Assembly (NCBI RefSeq): GCF_014773545.1
Contig: NZ_SDDV01000006.1
Span: forward strand, 109,946 to 173,945
DNA: 64,000 nt
Direction: 5' to 3'
Origin: Hydrogenophaga sp.
GTDB taxonomy: Bacteria > Pseudomonadota > Gammaproteobacteria > Burkholderiales > Burkholderiaceae_C
The notes beneath the pieces are model-generated. The model had not been told where the DNA came from and did not search any database. It saw only the letters and a program-made list of their open reading frames with translations. The position numbers were made by a program, and so were the translations under genes. Positions 48,734 through 58,317 of this stretch are shown piece by piece. The stretch's first letter is position 1; every line of letters begins with the position of its first letter.

Positions 48734-49543
48734 ATGCTTTCTTTGCCTGCCCGCGCCCAGCCTGCCCCGTGCGCCAGCCTGCGCCTGCTGGCGCTCGAGA
48801 CCAGCACCCACAGCCTGTCGCTGGCGCTGGGCAGCGGCAGCCCGGGCGGCCCGCTGTGGCAGCGCAGCGGCGCGGGCGGCGCGCAGGCATCGGGCAGCGT
48901 GCTGGCGCTGGTGGACGAGTTGCTGGCCCAGGCCGGCTGGCCGCTGGCTGGCCTGGACGCGCTGGTGTTTGGCCGCGGCCCGGGTTCTTTCACCGGCCTG
49001 CGCACCGCCTGCGCGGTGGCGCAGGGGCTGGCTTATGGCGCGCAACTGCCGGTGCTGGCGCTCGATACGCTGCTGGCGCTGGCCGAACAAGCGCGTTGGT
49101 TGCAAGAGCAGGCGGGCCAGCCGGCGCCGCCACTGATTGTGGCGCTGCTCGACGCCCGCATGGGCCAGCTCTACGCCGCGCCCTACGCCAACGGCACGCC
49201 GGGTTTGCAGCCGCTGGCGGCACCGTTTCTGTGCGCGCCACACAAACTGGGCGCGCACCTGGCGCAGCGCCTGCCCGGTGTGGCGCTGCACCCGGACGCG
49301 CCGGTTTTGCTGGCAGGCAATGTGTTTGAGGCCTACGGCGCAGCACTGGCCGGCTTGCCTGCGGCGCGCTTGTGCGCCCTGCCCTGCGCCAGCGCCCTGT
49401 TGCGCCTGGCGCCGGCTTTGCTGGCAGCGGGGGCGGCGGTGGCGCCAGCACAGGCGCTGCCGCTGTACGTGCGCGACCAGGTGGCGCTGACCACGGCCGA
49501 GCGCGAGCACCTGCGCACGGCTGGCGCTGCGCTGCCGGCTTGA
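48734..49543 (+). CDS. tsaB: tRNA t6A synthesis protein TsaB
   Basis: The 269-residue ASKHA-fold protein is the scaffold partner of TsaD in N6-threonylcarbamoyladenosine tRNA modification. The motif LLALETSTHSLSLALG is followed by the GRGPGSFTGLRTACAVAQGL block, both diagnostic of TsaB. It starts the tsaB-rimI-udg-pyrF-exoD run with 25 bp to rimI. Confidence 0.9.
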   Translation: MLSLPARAQPAPCASLRLLALETSTHSLSLALGSGSPGGPLWQRSGAGGAQASGSVLALVDELLAQAGWPLAGLDALVFGRGPGSFTGLRTACAVAQGLAYGAQLPVLALDTLLALAEQARWLQEQAGQPAPPLIVALLDARMGQLYAAPYANGTPGLQPLAAPFLCAPHKLGAHLAQRLPGVALHPDAPVLLAGNVFEAYGAALAGLPAARLCALPCASALLRLAPALLAAGAAVAPAQALPLYVRDQVALTTAEREHLRTAGAALPA

Positions 49544-49568
49544 GCCGCCGAGACCGCAGCAGCACATC

Positions 49569-50129
49569 ATGCAAGCCCTCAGTCTGCTTGAATTCGCCCG
49601 CACGGCGCCACTGCCCGGGCGCCGCTGTGCCTGTGCCGCCATGACCGAGGCCGATCTGGACGCGGTGCTGGCGCTGGAGCAGGCCGCTCATGCTGCGCCC
49701 TGGTCGCGGCTGAATTTCCGTGACTCGCTCCTGCACGGCCACCCGACGCTGCTGCTGCTGGAGGCCGCCGGGCCGGGCGCAGGCAGCCAGCACGCTGCGG
49801 CTACCGATGCGGCGCTGCTGGCTTTTCTGGTGGCCATGCCGGGCGTGGACGAGGTGCATGTGCTCAACCTTGCCGTTGCCCCGGCGCACCAGCGCCAGGG
49901 CTGGGCGCGCCTCTTGCTGGACCTGCTGGCGCGCTGGGCGCAAGGGCAGCGCGCGCAGTGGCTGTGGCTGGAGGTGCGCCAGAGCAACACGGCAGCGTTG
50001 CAGTTGTATCAGCGCTGCGGCTTTGCCCCGCTGGGACGGCGCCGCGGCTACTACCCGCTCGGCCCCAACCAACGCGAAGACGCCGTGCTGATGGGTCTGA
50101 ATTTGAACGCCAGTCAGGCCAAGCCGTGA
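49569..50129 (+). CDS. rimI: Ribosomal protein S18 alanine N-acetyltransferase
   Basis: The 186-residue GNAT enzyme acetylates the N-terminal Ala of S18. The GNAT core shows MTEADLDAVLALEQAAHAAPW, the acetyl-CoA loop VAPAHQRQGWARLLLD (QRQGWA in place of Q/RxxGxG) and the C-terminal YQRCGFAPLGRRRGYYP. The start may be internal at Met25. The gene follows tsaB as usual, and its stop overlaps the next GTG start. Confidence 0.88.
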   Translation: MQALSLLEFARTAPLPGRRCACAAMTEADLDAVLALEQAAHAAPWSRLNFRDSLLHGHPTLLLLEAAGPGAGSQHAAATDAALLAFLVAMPGVDEVHVLNLAVAPAHQRQGWARLLLDLLARWAQGQRAQWLWLEVRQSNTAALQLYQRCGFAPLGRRRGYYPLGPNQREDAVLMGLNLNASQAKP

Positions 50130-50986
50130 ACTCAAGCGCCCACACGACAGATGCGGCAGCGCCCGCTGCGTGGGTGGCGCAATTGGATAAGCGCCAGCGC
50201 GCCATGCTGGCCGAAATGGGTCTGCGCGTCTGGCTGCCCGAGCCGGCGATGGCGCAGCAACGCAGCGTGGCTGCTGCACCTGGCGATGCTGCACCGGTGG
50301 CGCCGCCTGCAACGGCAGCCGCGGCGCCGGCACAGCCAGACGCAACCACCGAGGCCATGGACTGGGTGGCACTGCGCGCGGCGGTGACGGCATGCACCGC
50401 CTGCGGCCTGTGCCGCGGACGCACCCAAGCGGTGCTGGGCAGCGCCGACACGCAGGCCGACTGGATGCTGGTGGGTGATGCACCGGATGAGAGCGAAGAC
50501 CTGCAAGGCCAGCCTTTCGTGGGCGCGCCCGGCGCCCTGCTTGACCAGATGCTGCACGCCGTTGGGCGCAGCCGCAGCGGCAGCCCCGCCGCTGCGGCGC
50601 CGGCCTACCTGAGCCACGCGCTCAAATGCCGCCCGGCGACCGGGCGCAACCCGCTGCCCGACGAGGTGGCGCGTTGTGAACCGTATCTGGCGCGCCAGGT
50701 GGCGCTGGTGCAACCCAAGGTGATCGTGGCGCTGGGGCGCTTTGCGGTGCAGGCCTTGCTGCACAGCCAAGAGCCGCTCGGCCGTCTGCGCGGCCAGCCG
50801 CACATCTACCGCGGCGTGCCAGTGATCGTGAGCTACCCCCCGGCTTATTTGCTGCGCCATCCAGCCGACAAGGGCAAGGCCTGGGCCGACTGGTGTCTGG
50901 CACTGGAGACGGTGGCGGGGCGGGGCCCGGCGGCGGCAGACTCAAGCGGGCTTCAAGCGGGCCAAGTCAATAAAATCGGCACATGA
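50126..50986 (+). CDS. Uracil-DNA glycosylase-like protein (Fe-S, family 4/5 type)
   Basis: The 286-residue protein has the family 4 uracil-DNA glycosylase fold with its Fe-S cysteines: C90-x2-C93, C168 and C184. The catalytic motifs are altered: GEAPG reads GDAPD (Asp118, Asp121), and the HPA/HPS motif reads PPA (Pro238), so the usual His is lost. An Ala/Pro-rich linker (45-75) precedes the fold. The start is GTG overlapping the rimI stop; the stop overlaps the pyrF ATG. Repair activity is uncertain. Confidence 0.82.
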   Translation: MNSSAHTTDAAAPAAWVAQLDKRQRAMLAEMGLRVWLPEPAMAQQRSVAAAPGDAAPVAPPATAAAAPAQPDATTEAMDWVALRAAVTACTACGLCRGRTQAVLGSADTQADWMLVGDAPDESEDLQGQPFVGAPGALLDQMLHAVGRSRSGSPAAAAPAYLSHALKCRPATGRNPLPDEVARCEPYLARQVALVQPKVIVALGRFAVQALLHSQEPLGRLRGQPHIYRGVPVIVSYPPAYLLRHPADKGKAWADWCLALETVAGRGPAAADSSGLQAGQVNKIGT

Positions 50987-51852
50987 ATTTTCTTGCTCTG
51001 CTGCGCGCGGCCGAAATCCGCAACCGTTCTTTGCTGTGCATCGGTCTGGACCCGGATCCGGCGCGTTTTCCAGACCGCTTCCGGGGCGATGCGAGCCGGA
51101 TTTATGATTTCTGCGCCGCCATCGTCGACGCCACGGCCGATCTGGCGCTGGCTTTCAAGCCGCAGATTGCCTACTTTGCCGCCCAGCGCGCCGAGGGCCA
51201 ATTAGAGCGTTTGATGGCGCACCTGCGCCGCGTGGCGCCGCAGGTGCCGGTCATTTTGGATGCCAAGCGCGGCGACATTGGCAGCACCGCCGAGCAGTAC
51301 GCGATCGAGGCCTTCGAGCGCTACGGCGCCGACGCGGTGACGCTGTCGCCCTATATGGGCTTCGATTCGCTGCAACCCTATTTGAAATACCACGGCAAGG
51401 GCGCGTTTTTGCTCTGCCGCACCTCCAACCCGGGCGGCGACGAGCTGCAAAATCAGCGTCTGGCCACGCTGGACGGCCAGCCGCGGCTGTATGAGCACAT
51501 TGCCGCGCTGGCCCAGGGGCCGTGGAACCAGAACGGCCAGCTTGGCTTGGTGGTGGGTGCGACCTACCCGCAGGAAATTGCGCGCGTGCGCGAACTCGCG
51601 CCCACGCTGCCGCTGCTGATTCCCGGCGTCGGCGCGCAAGGCGGTGACGCGGCGGCCACGGTGCAGGCCGGCCTGCGCTTGCAGGGGGCGCAAACCAGCG
51701 GGGCGATCGTGGTCAATTCATCGCGTGCCATTTTGTATGCCTCGGCCGCCGAAGACTATGCCAGCGCCGCGCGGCGCGCGGCGCTGCACACGCGCGCGCT
51801 GCTGGAGGCCGCGCGCGCCCAGCCCGCACCGGCGGCGCGGGGCGCGCCATGA
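50983..51852 (+). CDS. pyrF: Orotidine 5'-phosphate decarboxylase, type 2
   Basis: The 289-residue enzyme makes UMP from OMP, the last step of de novo pyrimidine synthesis. The catalytic block [16 protein letters not shown] (Asp-Lys-Asp tetrad) is intact, with the [14 protein letters not shown]-terminal part and [10 protein letters not shown] phosphate loop typical of the longer type 2 enzymes. It overlaps both neighbours by 4 bp. Confidence 0.94.
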   Translation: MNFLALLRAAEIRNRSLLCIGLDPDPARFPDRFRGDASRIYDFCAAIVDATADLALAFKPQIAYFAAQRAEGQLERLMAHLRRVAPQVPVILDAKRGDIGSTAEQYAIEAFERYGADAVTLSPYMGFDSLQPYLKYHGKGAFLLCRTSNPGGDELQNQRLATLDGQPRLYEHIAALAQGPWNQNGQLGLVVGATYPQEIARVRELAPTLPLLIPGVGAQGGDAAATVQAGLRLQGAQTSGAIVVNSSRAILYASAAEDYASAARRAALHTRALLEAARAQPAPAARGAP

Positions 51853-52487
51853 CAGGCAAACACCAGCCGCCGCTGGACACGGTGGGCGACCGGCTGCGCG
51901 TTGCCATTCTTCAGTTGCCGGCCGACGACGTCAGCCTGAACGACATCATGGAGATGTTTGGCGCAGACAGCCTGATGTTGATGGTGTGCTTTCTGACCCT
52001 GGTGTTTTTGGTGCCGGTGTCGATCCCGGGCGTGAGCACCTTGTTCGGCGCCGTGATTTTGCTGATTTCGATCACCCGCTTGTTGGGCCGCGACTTGTGG
52101 CTGCCGCGCTCGTTTGCCCAACGCCGGGTCTCGGCCGATAGCCTGCGTGCCGCGCTCAACCGTGCCTTGCGGGTGTTTGCGCGCGTCGAGCGGGTTTGCC
52201 GTCCGCACCGCTTGAGCTGGCTGACGTCGGCACGCGGCATGGGCCTGATCAACAACACCTTGCTGATTCTGGGCGCCTTGCTGCTGATGATGCCGTTTGG
52301 CCTGATTCCGTTTAGCAACACGCTGCCGGCGCTGTCTTTGCTGCTGCTGGCGCTGGGCTTGTTGCAGCGCGACGGGGTCTGCATCTTGCTCGGCTACGCC
52401 GCCAACCTGGCGACCTGGCTCTACTTTGGCTTGCTGATCGGCGGCGGCAGCGCGGCGCTGCTGGAACTCTGGCGCCACCTGTTCTGA
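51849..52487 (+). CDS. ExoD-like inner-membrane protein, copy 2
   Basis: The 212-residue protein is a paralogue of the gene at 38619 with the same length and layout: soluble N terminus (1-50), helices, and the signature [21 protein letters not shown] ending LLQRDG. Function is unknown. It overlaps pyrF by 4 bp (ATGA). It ends one base before the convergent aminotransferase stop. Confidence 0.8.
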   Translation: MTGKHQPPLDTVGDRLRVAILQLPADDVSLNDIMEMFGADSLMLMVCFLTLVFLVPVSIPGVSTLFGAVILLISITRLLGRDLWLPRSFAQRRVSADSLRAALNRALRVFARVERVCRPHRLSWLTSARGMGLINNTLLILGALLLMMPFGLIPFSNTLPALSLLLLALGLLQRDGVCILLGYAANLATWLYFGLLIGGGSAALLELWRHLF

Positions 52488-52488
52488 C

Positions 52489-53634
52489 TCAGCCCGCGCT
52501 GGCTGCCGGCGCTACTTGGGCCAGCGCGCGCTCCAGGCTTTGCAGTGTGCCGGCCACGTCGCGCCATTTGTCGAGCCCGAACAGGCCGATGCGAAAGCTG
52601 CTGAAATCTGCGCCTTCGCCGCATTGCAGCGGCACACCGGCGGCGGTTTGCAGGCCGGCGGCGATGAATTTCTTGCCCGACTTCAATTCAGGATCGCTGG
52701 TGTGCAAGACCACCACGCCCGGCGCCTGAAAGCCCTCAGCGGCCACGCTGGCAAAGCCGTGGCGCTGCAGCAGCGCGCGCGCGCCGCGCCCGAGTTCGAG
52801 CTGCGCGTCGTGCAGGCGAGCAAAGCCCAGCGCTTGGGTTTCCTGCATGGTGTCGCGCAGGCGCAGCAAGGCGTCGGTGGGCAAGGTGGCGTGGTAGGCG
52901 TGGCCGCCGCCTTCGTAGGTTTCCATGATGTGCAGCCACTTCTTCAAGTCCATGGCAAACGAGCTGCTCTGGCCGGCCTCGACGGCGGCGCGGGCGCGCT
53001 CGCTGAGCATCACCATGGCGCAGCAAGGCGTGCTGCTCCAGCCTTTTTGCGGCGCCGAGATCAGCACGTCGACGCCGGTGGCGGCCATATTGACCCAGAG
53101 CGCGCCGGAGGCGATGCAGTCGAGCACGAACAGGCCGCCGACCGCGTGTACCGCGTGCGCCACCGCGCGCAGGTAGTCGTCGGGCAGCAGCAGGCCGGAG
53201 GCGGTTTCTACGTGCGGCGCGAACACCAGCGCCGGTTTTTCGCGCGCGATGGTGGCCAGCACTTCCTCGATCGGCGCCGGCGCCCAGGCCGCCTGTGGCG
53301 CGTCGCTGCTGCGCCGGGCTTTCAAGACGCTGTGGCTGGCGGGAATGGCGCCCATCTCAAAAATCTGCGTCCAGCGGTAGCTGAACCAGCCGTTGCGCAG
53401 CACCAGCACGTGCTTGCCGTGGGCAAACTGGCGCGCCACCGCTTCCATGCCATAGCTGCCGCTGCCCGGCACCAGCACCACCGAGCGCGCGCCGTAGACG
53501 CGCTTGAGCAGGGCCGAGATGTCGGTCATGACGCGCTGAAAGCGCTTGGACATGTGGTTGAGCGAGCGGTCGGTGTAGACGACCGAGAATTCCAGCAGAC
53601 CTTCGGGGTCGATGTGGGGCAGCAGTCCGGGCAT
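52489..53634 (-). CDS. Class V PLP-dependent aminotransferase
   Basis: The 381-residue enzyme has the class V fold with the PLP-binding Lys in ISAPQKGWSSTP (near 194) and the aspartate in LDCIASGAL. It resembles the alanine/serine-glyoxylate aminotransferase group; the exact substrate cannot be read from sequence. The start at 53634 has AGGAGA upstream. It is transcribed alone, 124 bp after the M61 peptidase gene. Confidence 0.82.
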   Translation of the reverse strand: MPGLLPHIDPEGLLEFSVVYTDRSLNHMSKRFQRVMTDISALLKRVYGARSVVLVPGSGSYGMEAVARQFAHGKHVLVLRNGWFSYRWTQIFEMGAIPASHSVLKARRSSDAPQAAWAPAPIEEVLATIAREKPALVFAPHVETASGLLLPDDYLRAVAHAVHAVGGLFVLDCIASGALWVNMAATGVDVLISAPQKGWSSTPCCAMVMLSERARAAVEAGQSSSFAMDLKKWLHIMETYEGGGHAYHATLPTDALLRLRDTMQETQALGFARLHDAQLELGRGARALLQRHGFASVAAEGFQAPGVVVLHTSDPELKSGKKFIAAGLQTAAGVPLQCGEGADFSSFRIGLFGLDKWRDVAGTLQSLERALAQVAPAASAG

Positions 53635-53758
53635 GGGGTCTCCTGGTTTGGCTTGCACAGGTGAGGGTGCGAACAATGATCAACTGGATGAAACGCAAAG
53701 TCACAGGCGCTTGGCGCACATTGTCGGTCAGACGCAGGCGGTTTGCCCAGGCGCCGCT

Positions 53759-55588
53759 TCAGGCGCTGGCGCGCGGCGCGTCGAGCCAGGCCGCCAGCAA
53801 GGCGGTGTCGCCGGGGCTCAGGCTGAGTGTTTTGGACTCGGCCGGCCAGTCTAGCGTGCAGCGCAGCAAGCGCTGCTCGCGCGCCAGCAGCGCCACCAGT
53901 CGTTGGCGCTGCCCGCGCAGCAGCGGCACTTGCTCGAGTTTGTGGATGCGCCAGGCTTCGGCGGGCATGTCCGGCTGCCGGGCGTCGAACTCGATGCCCA
54001 GCCATTCGTCGCCCGCGGCCATGCCGGCGGCTTCGGCGGCACCGCCGCGCAGCACATTTTTCAGGCTGACGCCTGCGGCCGATTCATTCAGGCGCAGGCC
54101 CAGTTGTTGTGCCAGCGGGGCTTTTTCTTCGCCGATTTTGACCCCGTGCGCCTGCAACAGCGCGGACAGCGGCAGCTCTTGGGTGCTGTGTACCCAGGCC
54201 TTGATTTCCGGCTCGAAGCTGCGCCGGCCCAGGCGCTGGAGCACGCGCAGCAGGTCAATCTCGCGCATCGGGCCGCCGGCGCAGCGCTGCCAGAGTGCGC
54301 GCAGCACCGCGTCTAGCGTGCTGTGGCCCTCGGCGCGCAGCGTCAGGTCCAGGCACAGCGCCACCAGCGCGCCCTTGCTGTAGTAGTTGACGGTGGCGTT
54401 GGGTGTGTTCTCGCCCACCCGGTAGAACTTGGTCCAGGCGTCAAAACTGGCCTGCGCCACACTTTGCACGTGCCGCCCCGGCGTTTGCTGCACCAAGTTG
54501 ATGGTCTTGGCCAGCAGTTGCAGGTAGGTCGCGCTGTCTATCAGTTCGGCGCGGCGCAGCAGCAAGTCGTCGTAGTAGCTGGTGAAGCCCTCGAAAAACC
54601 ACAGCAGTTCAGTGTGGTTTTCGCGTCCGTAGTCGTAGCGGGCAAATTCGGCCGGACGCAGACGCTTGACGTTCCAGGTGTGAAAGTATTCGTGGCTGAT
54701 CAGGCCCAGCAGCGTGGTGTAGCCGTCGCTGGCCTTGCGGGCGGCGGGCGCGGCGCTCTCGTCCAGGTTGGGCAGGTCGGCGCGCTGGCACAGCAGCGCG
54801 GTGCAATTGCGGTGTTCGAGCCCGCCGTAGCCGTCGGCGCTGGCGTGCAGCATGAACAAGTAACTGGAAAACGGCGGCGCAGCGTCTGGCTGCGGGTGCC
54901 AAAAATCGATTTGCGCTTCGCAGATGCGGCGCGTGTCTGCGAGCAAGCGCGCGCCATCGAGCCAGGCGCCGGCGCCGCTGACGACGAAGCGGTGCGGCAC
55001 GCCGCGCACGCTGAAGCTGCCGCTCCAGAACGTGCCCAGTGCCAGCGGGCAGTCGGCCAGCTCGTCGTAGTCTTGCGCCTGGTAGCGGCCAAAGCCGTCG
55101 CTGCCCACTTGCAGCGGGCCAAGGCCGGTGACAAGCTGCCAGCCCTGCGTGGACGGGCCGGGCAGGCATTCGAGTTCGTGCGGCTGGTCTTGCTGGCCCA
55201 GCACGCGCAGGCACAGGCTGGTGGCGTTGAAGAAGCCGCGCGTGGCGTCCAAATAGGCGCTGCGCACCGATGTGTCGAAGGCGTAGACCTCGTAGTGCAG
55301 CTCCAGCGGCAGCTCGCTGGCGGCTTCGCTGCGCCAGTTGTTTTTGTCTACCTGGCGCAGCGCCAGCGGCTGGGCGCCCTGGAAGGCGCGCAGGTTTTGC
55401 AGGTGCTGCGAAAACTCGCGCACCAAGTAGCTGCCCGGTATCCAGACCGGCAGGGAAAAACCTTGCCGGGGGCGCGGCCGCTGCACGCGCAGCACGACCG
55501 AGAACAGGTGGGCGTGCGCGTCGTGCACCGAGACGGTGTAGCGCACGGCGGCGCGCTGCCCGGCGTGCGGCTGCGGGCACTCGGGCAT
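53759..55588 (-). CDS. M61 family glycyl-aminopeptidase-like metallopeptidase
   Basis: The 609-residue protein has an N-terminal beta domain, the zinc motif HEYFHTWNVKRLRP and the downstream glutamate in WFFEGFTSYYDDLLL, and a C-terminal PDZ domain (about 495-575, GVSLKNVLRGGAAEAAGM). This is the M61 family; peptide substrates are unknown. Its ATG shares one base with the dsbC stop (TGATG). No signal peptide is seen, so it is probably cytoplasmic. Confidence 0.88.
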   Translation of the reverse strand: MPECPQPHAGQRAAVRYTVSVHDAHAHLFSVVLRVQRPRPRQGFSLPVWIPGSYLVREFSQHLQNLRAFQGAQPLALRQVDKNNWRSEAASELPLELHYEVYAFDTSVRSAYLDATRGFFNATSLCLRVLGQQDQPHELECLPGPSTQGWQLVTGLGPLQVGSDGFGRYQAQDYDELADCPLALGTFWSGSFSVRGVPHRFVVSGAGAWLDGARLLADTRRICEAQIDFWHPQPDAAPPFSSYLFMLHASADGYGGLEHRNCTALLCQRADLPNLDESAAPAARKASDGYTTLLGLISHEYFHTWNVKRLRPAEFARYDYGRENHTELLWFFEGFTSYYDDLLLRRAELIDSATYLQLLAKTINLVQQTPGRHVQSVAQASFDAWTKFYRVGENTPNATVNYYSKGALVALCLDLTLRAEGHSTLDAVLRALWQRCAGGPMREIDLLRVLQRLGRRSFEPEIKAWVHSTQELPLSALLQAHGVKIGEEKAPLAQQLGLRLNESAAGVSLKNVLRGGAAEAAGMAAGDEWLGIEFDARQPDMPAEAWRIHKLEQVPLLRGQRQRLVALLAREQRLLRCTLDWPAESKTLSLSPGDTALLAAWLDAPRASA

Positions 55589-56313
55589 CAGGGTCTGGCC
55601 TGCGTCAGCAGTTGCTCGATTTGCGCCGCGCTGGCGGCGCCCGGCACGCGCCGGCCGTCCAACAAAAAGGTGGTAGGGGTGCCGCTGATGCGGTGCTGGC
55701 GGCCAAATTCGACGTTGCGCTGCAGCGCGGCGCTGTCGCAGCGCGCCGGCGCCGCCGCGGGCGCCGCGTTGCGCAGCATCCAGTCCTGAAAGGTGCGCGC
55801 GCGCTCGCGGCTGCACCAGATCTGGCGCGACTTTTGCATCGAGTCCGGGCCCAGGATGGGGTAGAGAAAGACGTGTATGGTGACGTTGTTGATTTGCAGC
55901 AGTTCGTGTTCGAAGCGTTTGCAAAATCCGCAGTTCGGGTCTTGGAACACCGCCAGTTGGCGCTGGCCGTTGCCGCGCACAATGGTGAAAGCGTCGCGCA
56001 GCGGCAGGTCTTTGAAGTCAATCGCGCTGAGCTGCTGTTGCCGTTGCTCGGTCAGATTGACGCGCGCACGGGTGTCGATCAGCGCCCCTTCGATCAGGAA
56101 GTTGCCCTGCGCGTCGGTGTAAAAAATCTCACTCTGGTTGACGCGCACCTCGAACAGCCCCTCCATCGGCGTCGGGCTGACGGCGTCGATGCGCGGCAGA
56201 TGCGGCAGCCGTTCGGCCAGGTTTTTGCGAATGGTGGCCTCTTGCGCCAGCGCGCCCAGCGACAGTGTCAGCAACAGCGTCAGCAGGATAGTTCGAAGGT
56301 ATGTGATGCTCAT
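55588..56313 (-). CDS. dsbC: Thiol:disulfide interchange protein DsbC
   Basis: The 241-residue periplasmic disulfide isomerase has a signal peptide (1-23), an N-terminal dimerisation domain (about 25-90) and a thioredoxin-like domain with the active site CGFC (Cys128, Cys131) and the cis-Pro block SGTPTTFLLDG. The ATG shares its first bases with the stop of the truncated ccdB, so translation probably depends on readthrough of the upstream frame. Confidence 0.9.
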   Translation of the reverse strand: MSITYLRTILLTLLLTLSLGALAQEATIRKNLAERLPHLPRIDAVSPTPMEGLFEVRVNQSEIFYTDAQGNFLIEGALIDTRARVNLTEQRQQQLSAIDFKDLPLRDAFTIVRGNGQRQLAVFQDPNCGFCKRFEHELLQINNVTIHVFLYPILGPDSMQKSRQIWCSRERARTFQDWMLRNAAPAAAPARCDSAALQRNVEFGRQHRISGTPTTFLLDGRRVPGAASAAQIEQLLTQARP

Positions 56314-56441
56314 GTGGGGAGTGTGGGGAGTGTCAGACGCGTGGCCAGGGCGTCCAGCAGATCGCTCTGAATGACCACCACATAGGCAATGCCATTGGCG
56401 GCGCTGGCACTCGGATGGGGGAAGACGTCGTACTGCGCCAT
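56310..56441 (-). pseudogene. ccdB: Truncated ccdB toxin
   Basis: The frame reads MAQYDVFPHPSASAANGIAY, then VVVIQSDLLDALATRLTLPT, which is the N-terminal part of CcdB (usually xxYDVYxNP and YLLDVQSDLLDxLxTRVVVPL). It then ends LPT-stop and runs straight into dsbC. Only 43 of about 100 codons remain; the gyrase-binding C-terminal residues are gone. The junction contains a direct repeat GTGTGGGGA (56313-56330 region). Confidence 0.8.
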
Positions 56442-56448
56442 CGGTGGT

Positions 56449-56718
56449 TCACCAAGGAAGCAGCTCGGCACCGGGAATGCCGTGCGACTCGAAGCGGGCG
56501 TTCTGCGCGGCGATCCAGTCGCCGAATTCGGCTTCAAACGCCTGCTTGCGAGCAGCACGGCTGGGCTTGTCGTGCCCTGCCTGAAGAGCCTGGTACTGCT
56601 CGGCGGAAAGAATCACCGTGTCGAGTTTTCCGGCCTTTTCCACGAACACCGGCTCACGTTTGGCCTGGGCACAGAGGCTGCCAAACCGATTCTTGGCTTC
56701 AGTGGCGGTGACGCGCAC
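56449..56718 (-). CDS. Antitoxin: Phd/YefM-type N-terminus with CcdA-like tail
   Basis: The 89-residue protein starts with a Phd/YefM DNA-binding fold (RVTATEAKNRFGSLCAQAKR and VILSAEQYQAL, 1-45) and ends with a CcdA-like toxin-binding tail (FGDWIAAQNARFESHGIPGA with ELLPW). The start is GTG with AAGGAG six bases upstream. Its partner CcdB is truncated, 7 bp downstream, so this is an orphan antitoxin that may still repress its promoter. The pair sits between ubiH and dsbC, which are adjacent in many relatives. Confidence 0.75.
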   Translation of the reverse strand: MRVTATEAKNRFGSLCAQAKREPVFVEKAGKLDTVILSAEQYQALQAGHDKPSRAARKQAFEAEFGDWIAAQNARFESHGIPGAELLPW

Positions 56719-56994
56719 AGCGGGCTCCTTGGATGATGGGCCATTTTAGTCGTTTACTTCACACGGGTCATGTCTTGCCTTTCGCGCCCTACGCCCGCCA
56801 TCTGCCGCCATCTGCCGCCATGGCAAGACCGCGGCACCGTGCACCAGGGTCATACGGGCAGGCGATCTCTTCACCAGCGTCCCGGTCCGGCGTCTGCTGT
56901 GGCACCCACGCGCTTTTGGGGTGGCGCGAGGAGTAATCGGGGTTGATGGGCAACAGGCAAGACCTGCCCCCGGCACCCCTCACCAACAGCAATC
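56719..56994. other. Gap upstream of the antitoxin gene
   Basis: These 276 bp lie between the antitoxin and the UbiH-type gene. They include a short triplicated CTGCCGCCAT motif (56800-56822) and a CAAGAC-rich stretch. I recognise no gene; the antitoxin promoter should be at the left end. Confidence 0.45.
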
Positions 56995-58164
56995 TCAGAG
57001 CAAGGGGTTCAATCCGCTGGCTTGGCGCGCGGCCCAGCCTTTGAGTGTGTGGCTGCACGAAAACCCGCTCAGGCCCCAGTTGCGCAGCGCCTGCACGCGC
57101 GCATCGGGGTGGGCAAACAGTTCAAACAACCCGTCGGTGGCCCAGCTCATGGCGGCCACAGCGGCCGCGCGCGCGCGTTCGTAGCGGCGCAAGAGCTTGT
57201 AGTCGCCCAGTTCGCGCCAGTATTCGCGTTCGCGCAGCACGCGCGCCAGCGCAGCCACGTCGGCCAGCCCAACGTTGAGCCCTTGCCCGGCCAGCGGGTG
57301 CATGGCGTGTGCGGCGTCGCCGGCCAGCGCCACGCCGCCTGCTGGCGTGCGGGCTATCCAGCGCGGCGCGCGTGCCAGCTCCAGCGGCCAGCACTGGACC
57401 GGGCTTTGCAGTTGCATGGCGCCAAGAGCGTGGCCGCAGCGCTGCGCCACCGCCTGCGCCAGCGCTTGCGGCTCGGCCTGGGCCCAGGCGTCGGCCTGAG
57501 GCAGCGGTAACGACCACACCAGCGCCACCGAATTCCCCACCGCACCATCCAGCGGCAGCAGCGCCATGATGTGGCCGTCGGCAAACCACTGCCGCGCCAC
57601 GGCGGCGTGCGGCCGCTCGCACGCCAGCCGGGCCGCCAGTGCTTTGTGCGGGTAGGCAAACACCTCGTATTCCAGCCCAGAGCTGGCGCGCGTTGGGCTG
57701 CGCTTGCCTTCGCAGATCACGGTCAGCGCCGCCGCCGGGGCGCTGTGGCAGCGCTCAATGCCACTTTGGAAGCTCAGCGCCTGGCTCAGGCGCTGCTCCA
57801 GCGTGGGCACATCAACGATCCAGCTCAGCGCCGGCAGGGCGAATGCAGCGGCAGAAAAATCAAGCGCGCCGCCCCGGTCGCCCCAGACCTGCATGGTCTG
57901 CACCGGCGTCACCGCCGCGGCTTGCTCGGGTGCGGCCGCATCAGGCCAGACGCGCAGCTCTTGCAGCAAGGCGCGCGAAGCGGCATTGAGCGCGTAGGCG
58001 CGCACGTCGGCGCTGGCGGCTGCGGCCTGCGGCGCGCCCACCAGCGCCACCCGCAGCCGCTCGCGCGCCAGCAGCAAGGCCAGCGTCTGAGCGACCACGC
58101 CGTCGCCGCAGATGCAGACGTCAAAGCGCCGCGTGGCTGTGGGTCGGGCAAGGGCGTGCGTCAT
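56995..58164 (-). CDS. UbiH/UbiF-family FAD-dependent hydroxylase
   Basis: The 389-residue flavoprotein belongs to the UbiH/COQ6 group that hydroxylates ubiquinone precursors. The N-terminal FAD loop reads CGDGVVAQTLALLLA (Ala where the third Gly usually is), the middle motif is EYEVFAYPHKAL, and the second FAD motif GDAAHAMHPLAGQGLNVGL is intact. It is divergent from the MOSC gene with 153 bp between. Which ring position it hydroxylates is unknown. Confidence 0.85.
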   Translation of the reverse strand: MTHALARPTATRRFDVCICGDGVVAQTLALLLARERLRVALVGAPQAAAASADVRAYALNAASRALLQELRVWPDAAAPEQAAAVTPVQTMQVWGDRGGALDFSAAAFALPALSWIVDVPTLEQRLSQALSFQSGIERCHSAPAAALTVICEGKRSPTRASSGLEYEVFAYPHKALAARLACERPHAAVARQWFADGHIMALLPLDGAVGNSVALVWSLPLPQADAWAQAEPQALAQAVAQRCGHALGAMQLQSPVQCWPLELARAPRWIARTPAGGVALAGDAAHAMHPLAGQGLNVGLADVAALARVLREREYWRELGDYKLLRRYERARAAAVAAMSWATDGLFELFAHPDARVQALRNWGLSGFSCSHTLKGWAARQASGLNPLL

Positions 58165-58317
58165 GGGCCGATTTTAGAAGGTGGCCGGGCAAACGCCAGC
58201 GCACCAGTCAATGGACCCACAAACGGCGATTGAGCCAATACCCGCCCCGCTGGGCCTCATGCCCGATACTTGTGCTTTTGCCAAGCCCTGACGCCCACCC
58301 CACAGTCCGCCCATGCC

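Noticed and set aside
56746..57058. Minus-strand frames upstream of the antitoxin considered as another small toxin gene
   Set aside because: Both alternative frames are Arg/Pro-rich, with no conserved motif and no ribosome site; the longer one mostly overlaps the UbiH-type gene end.
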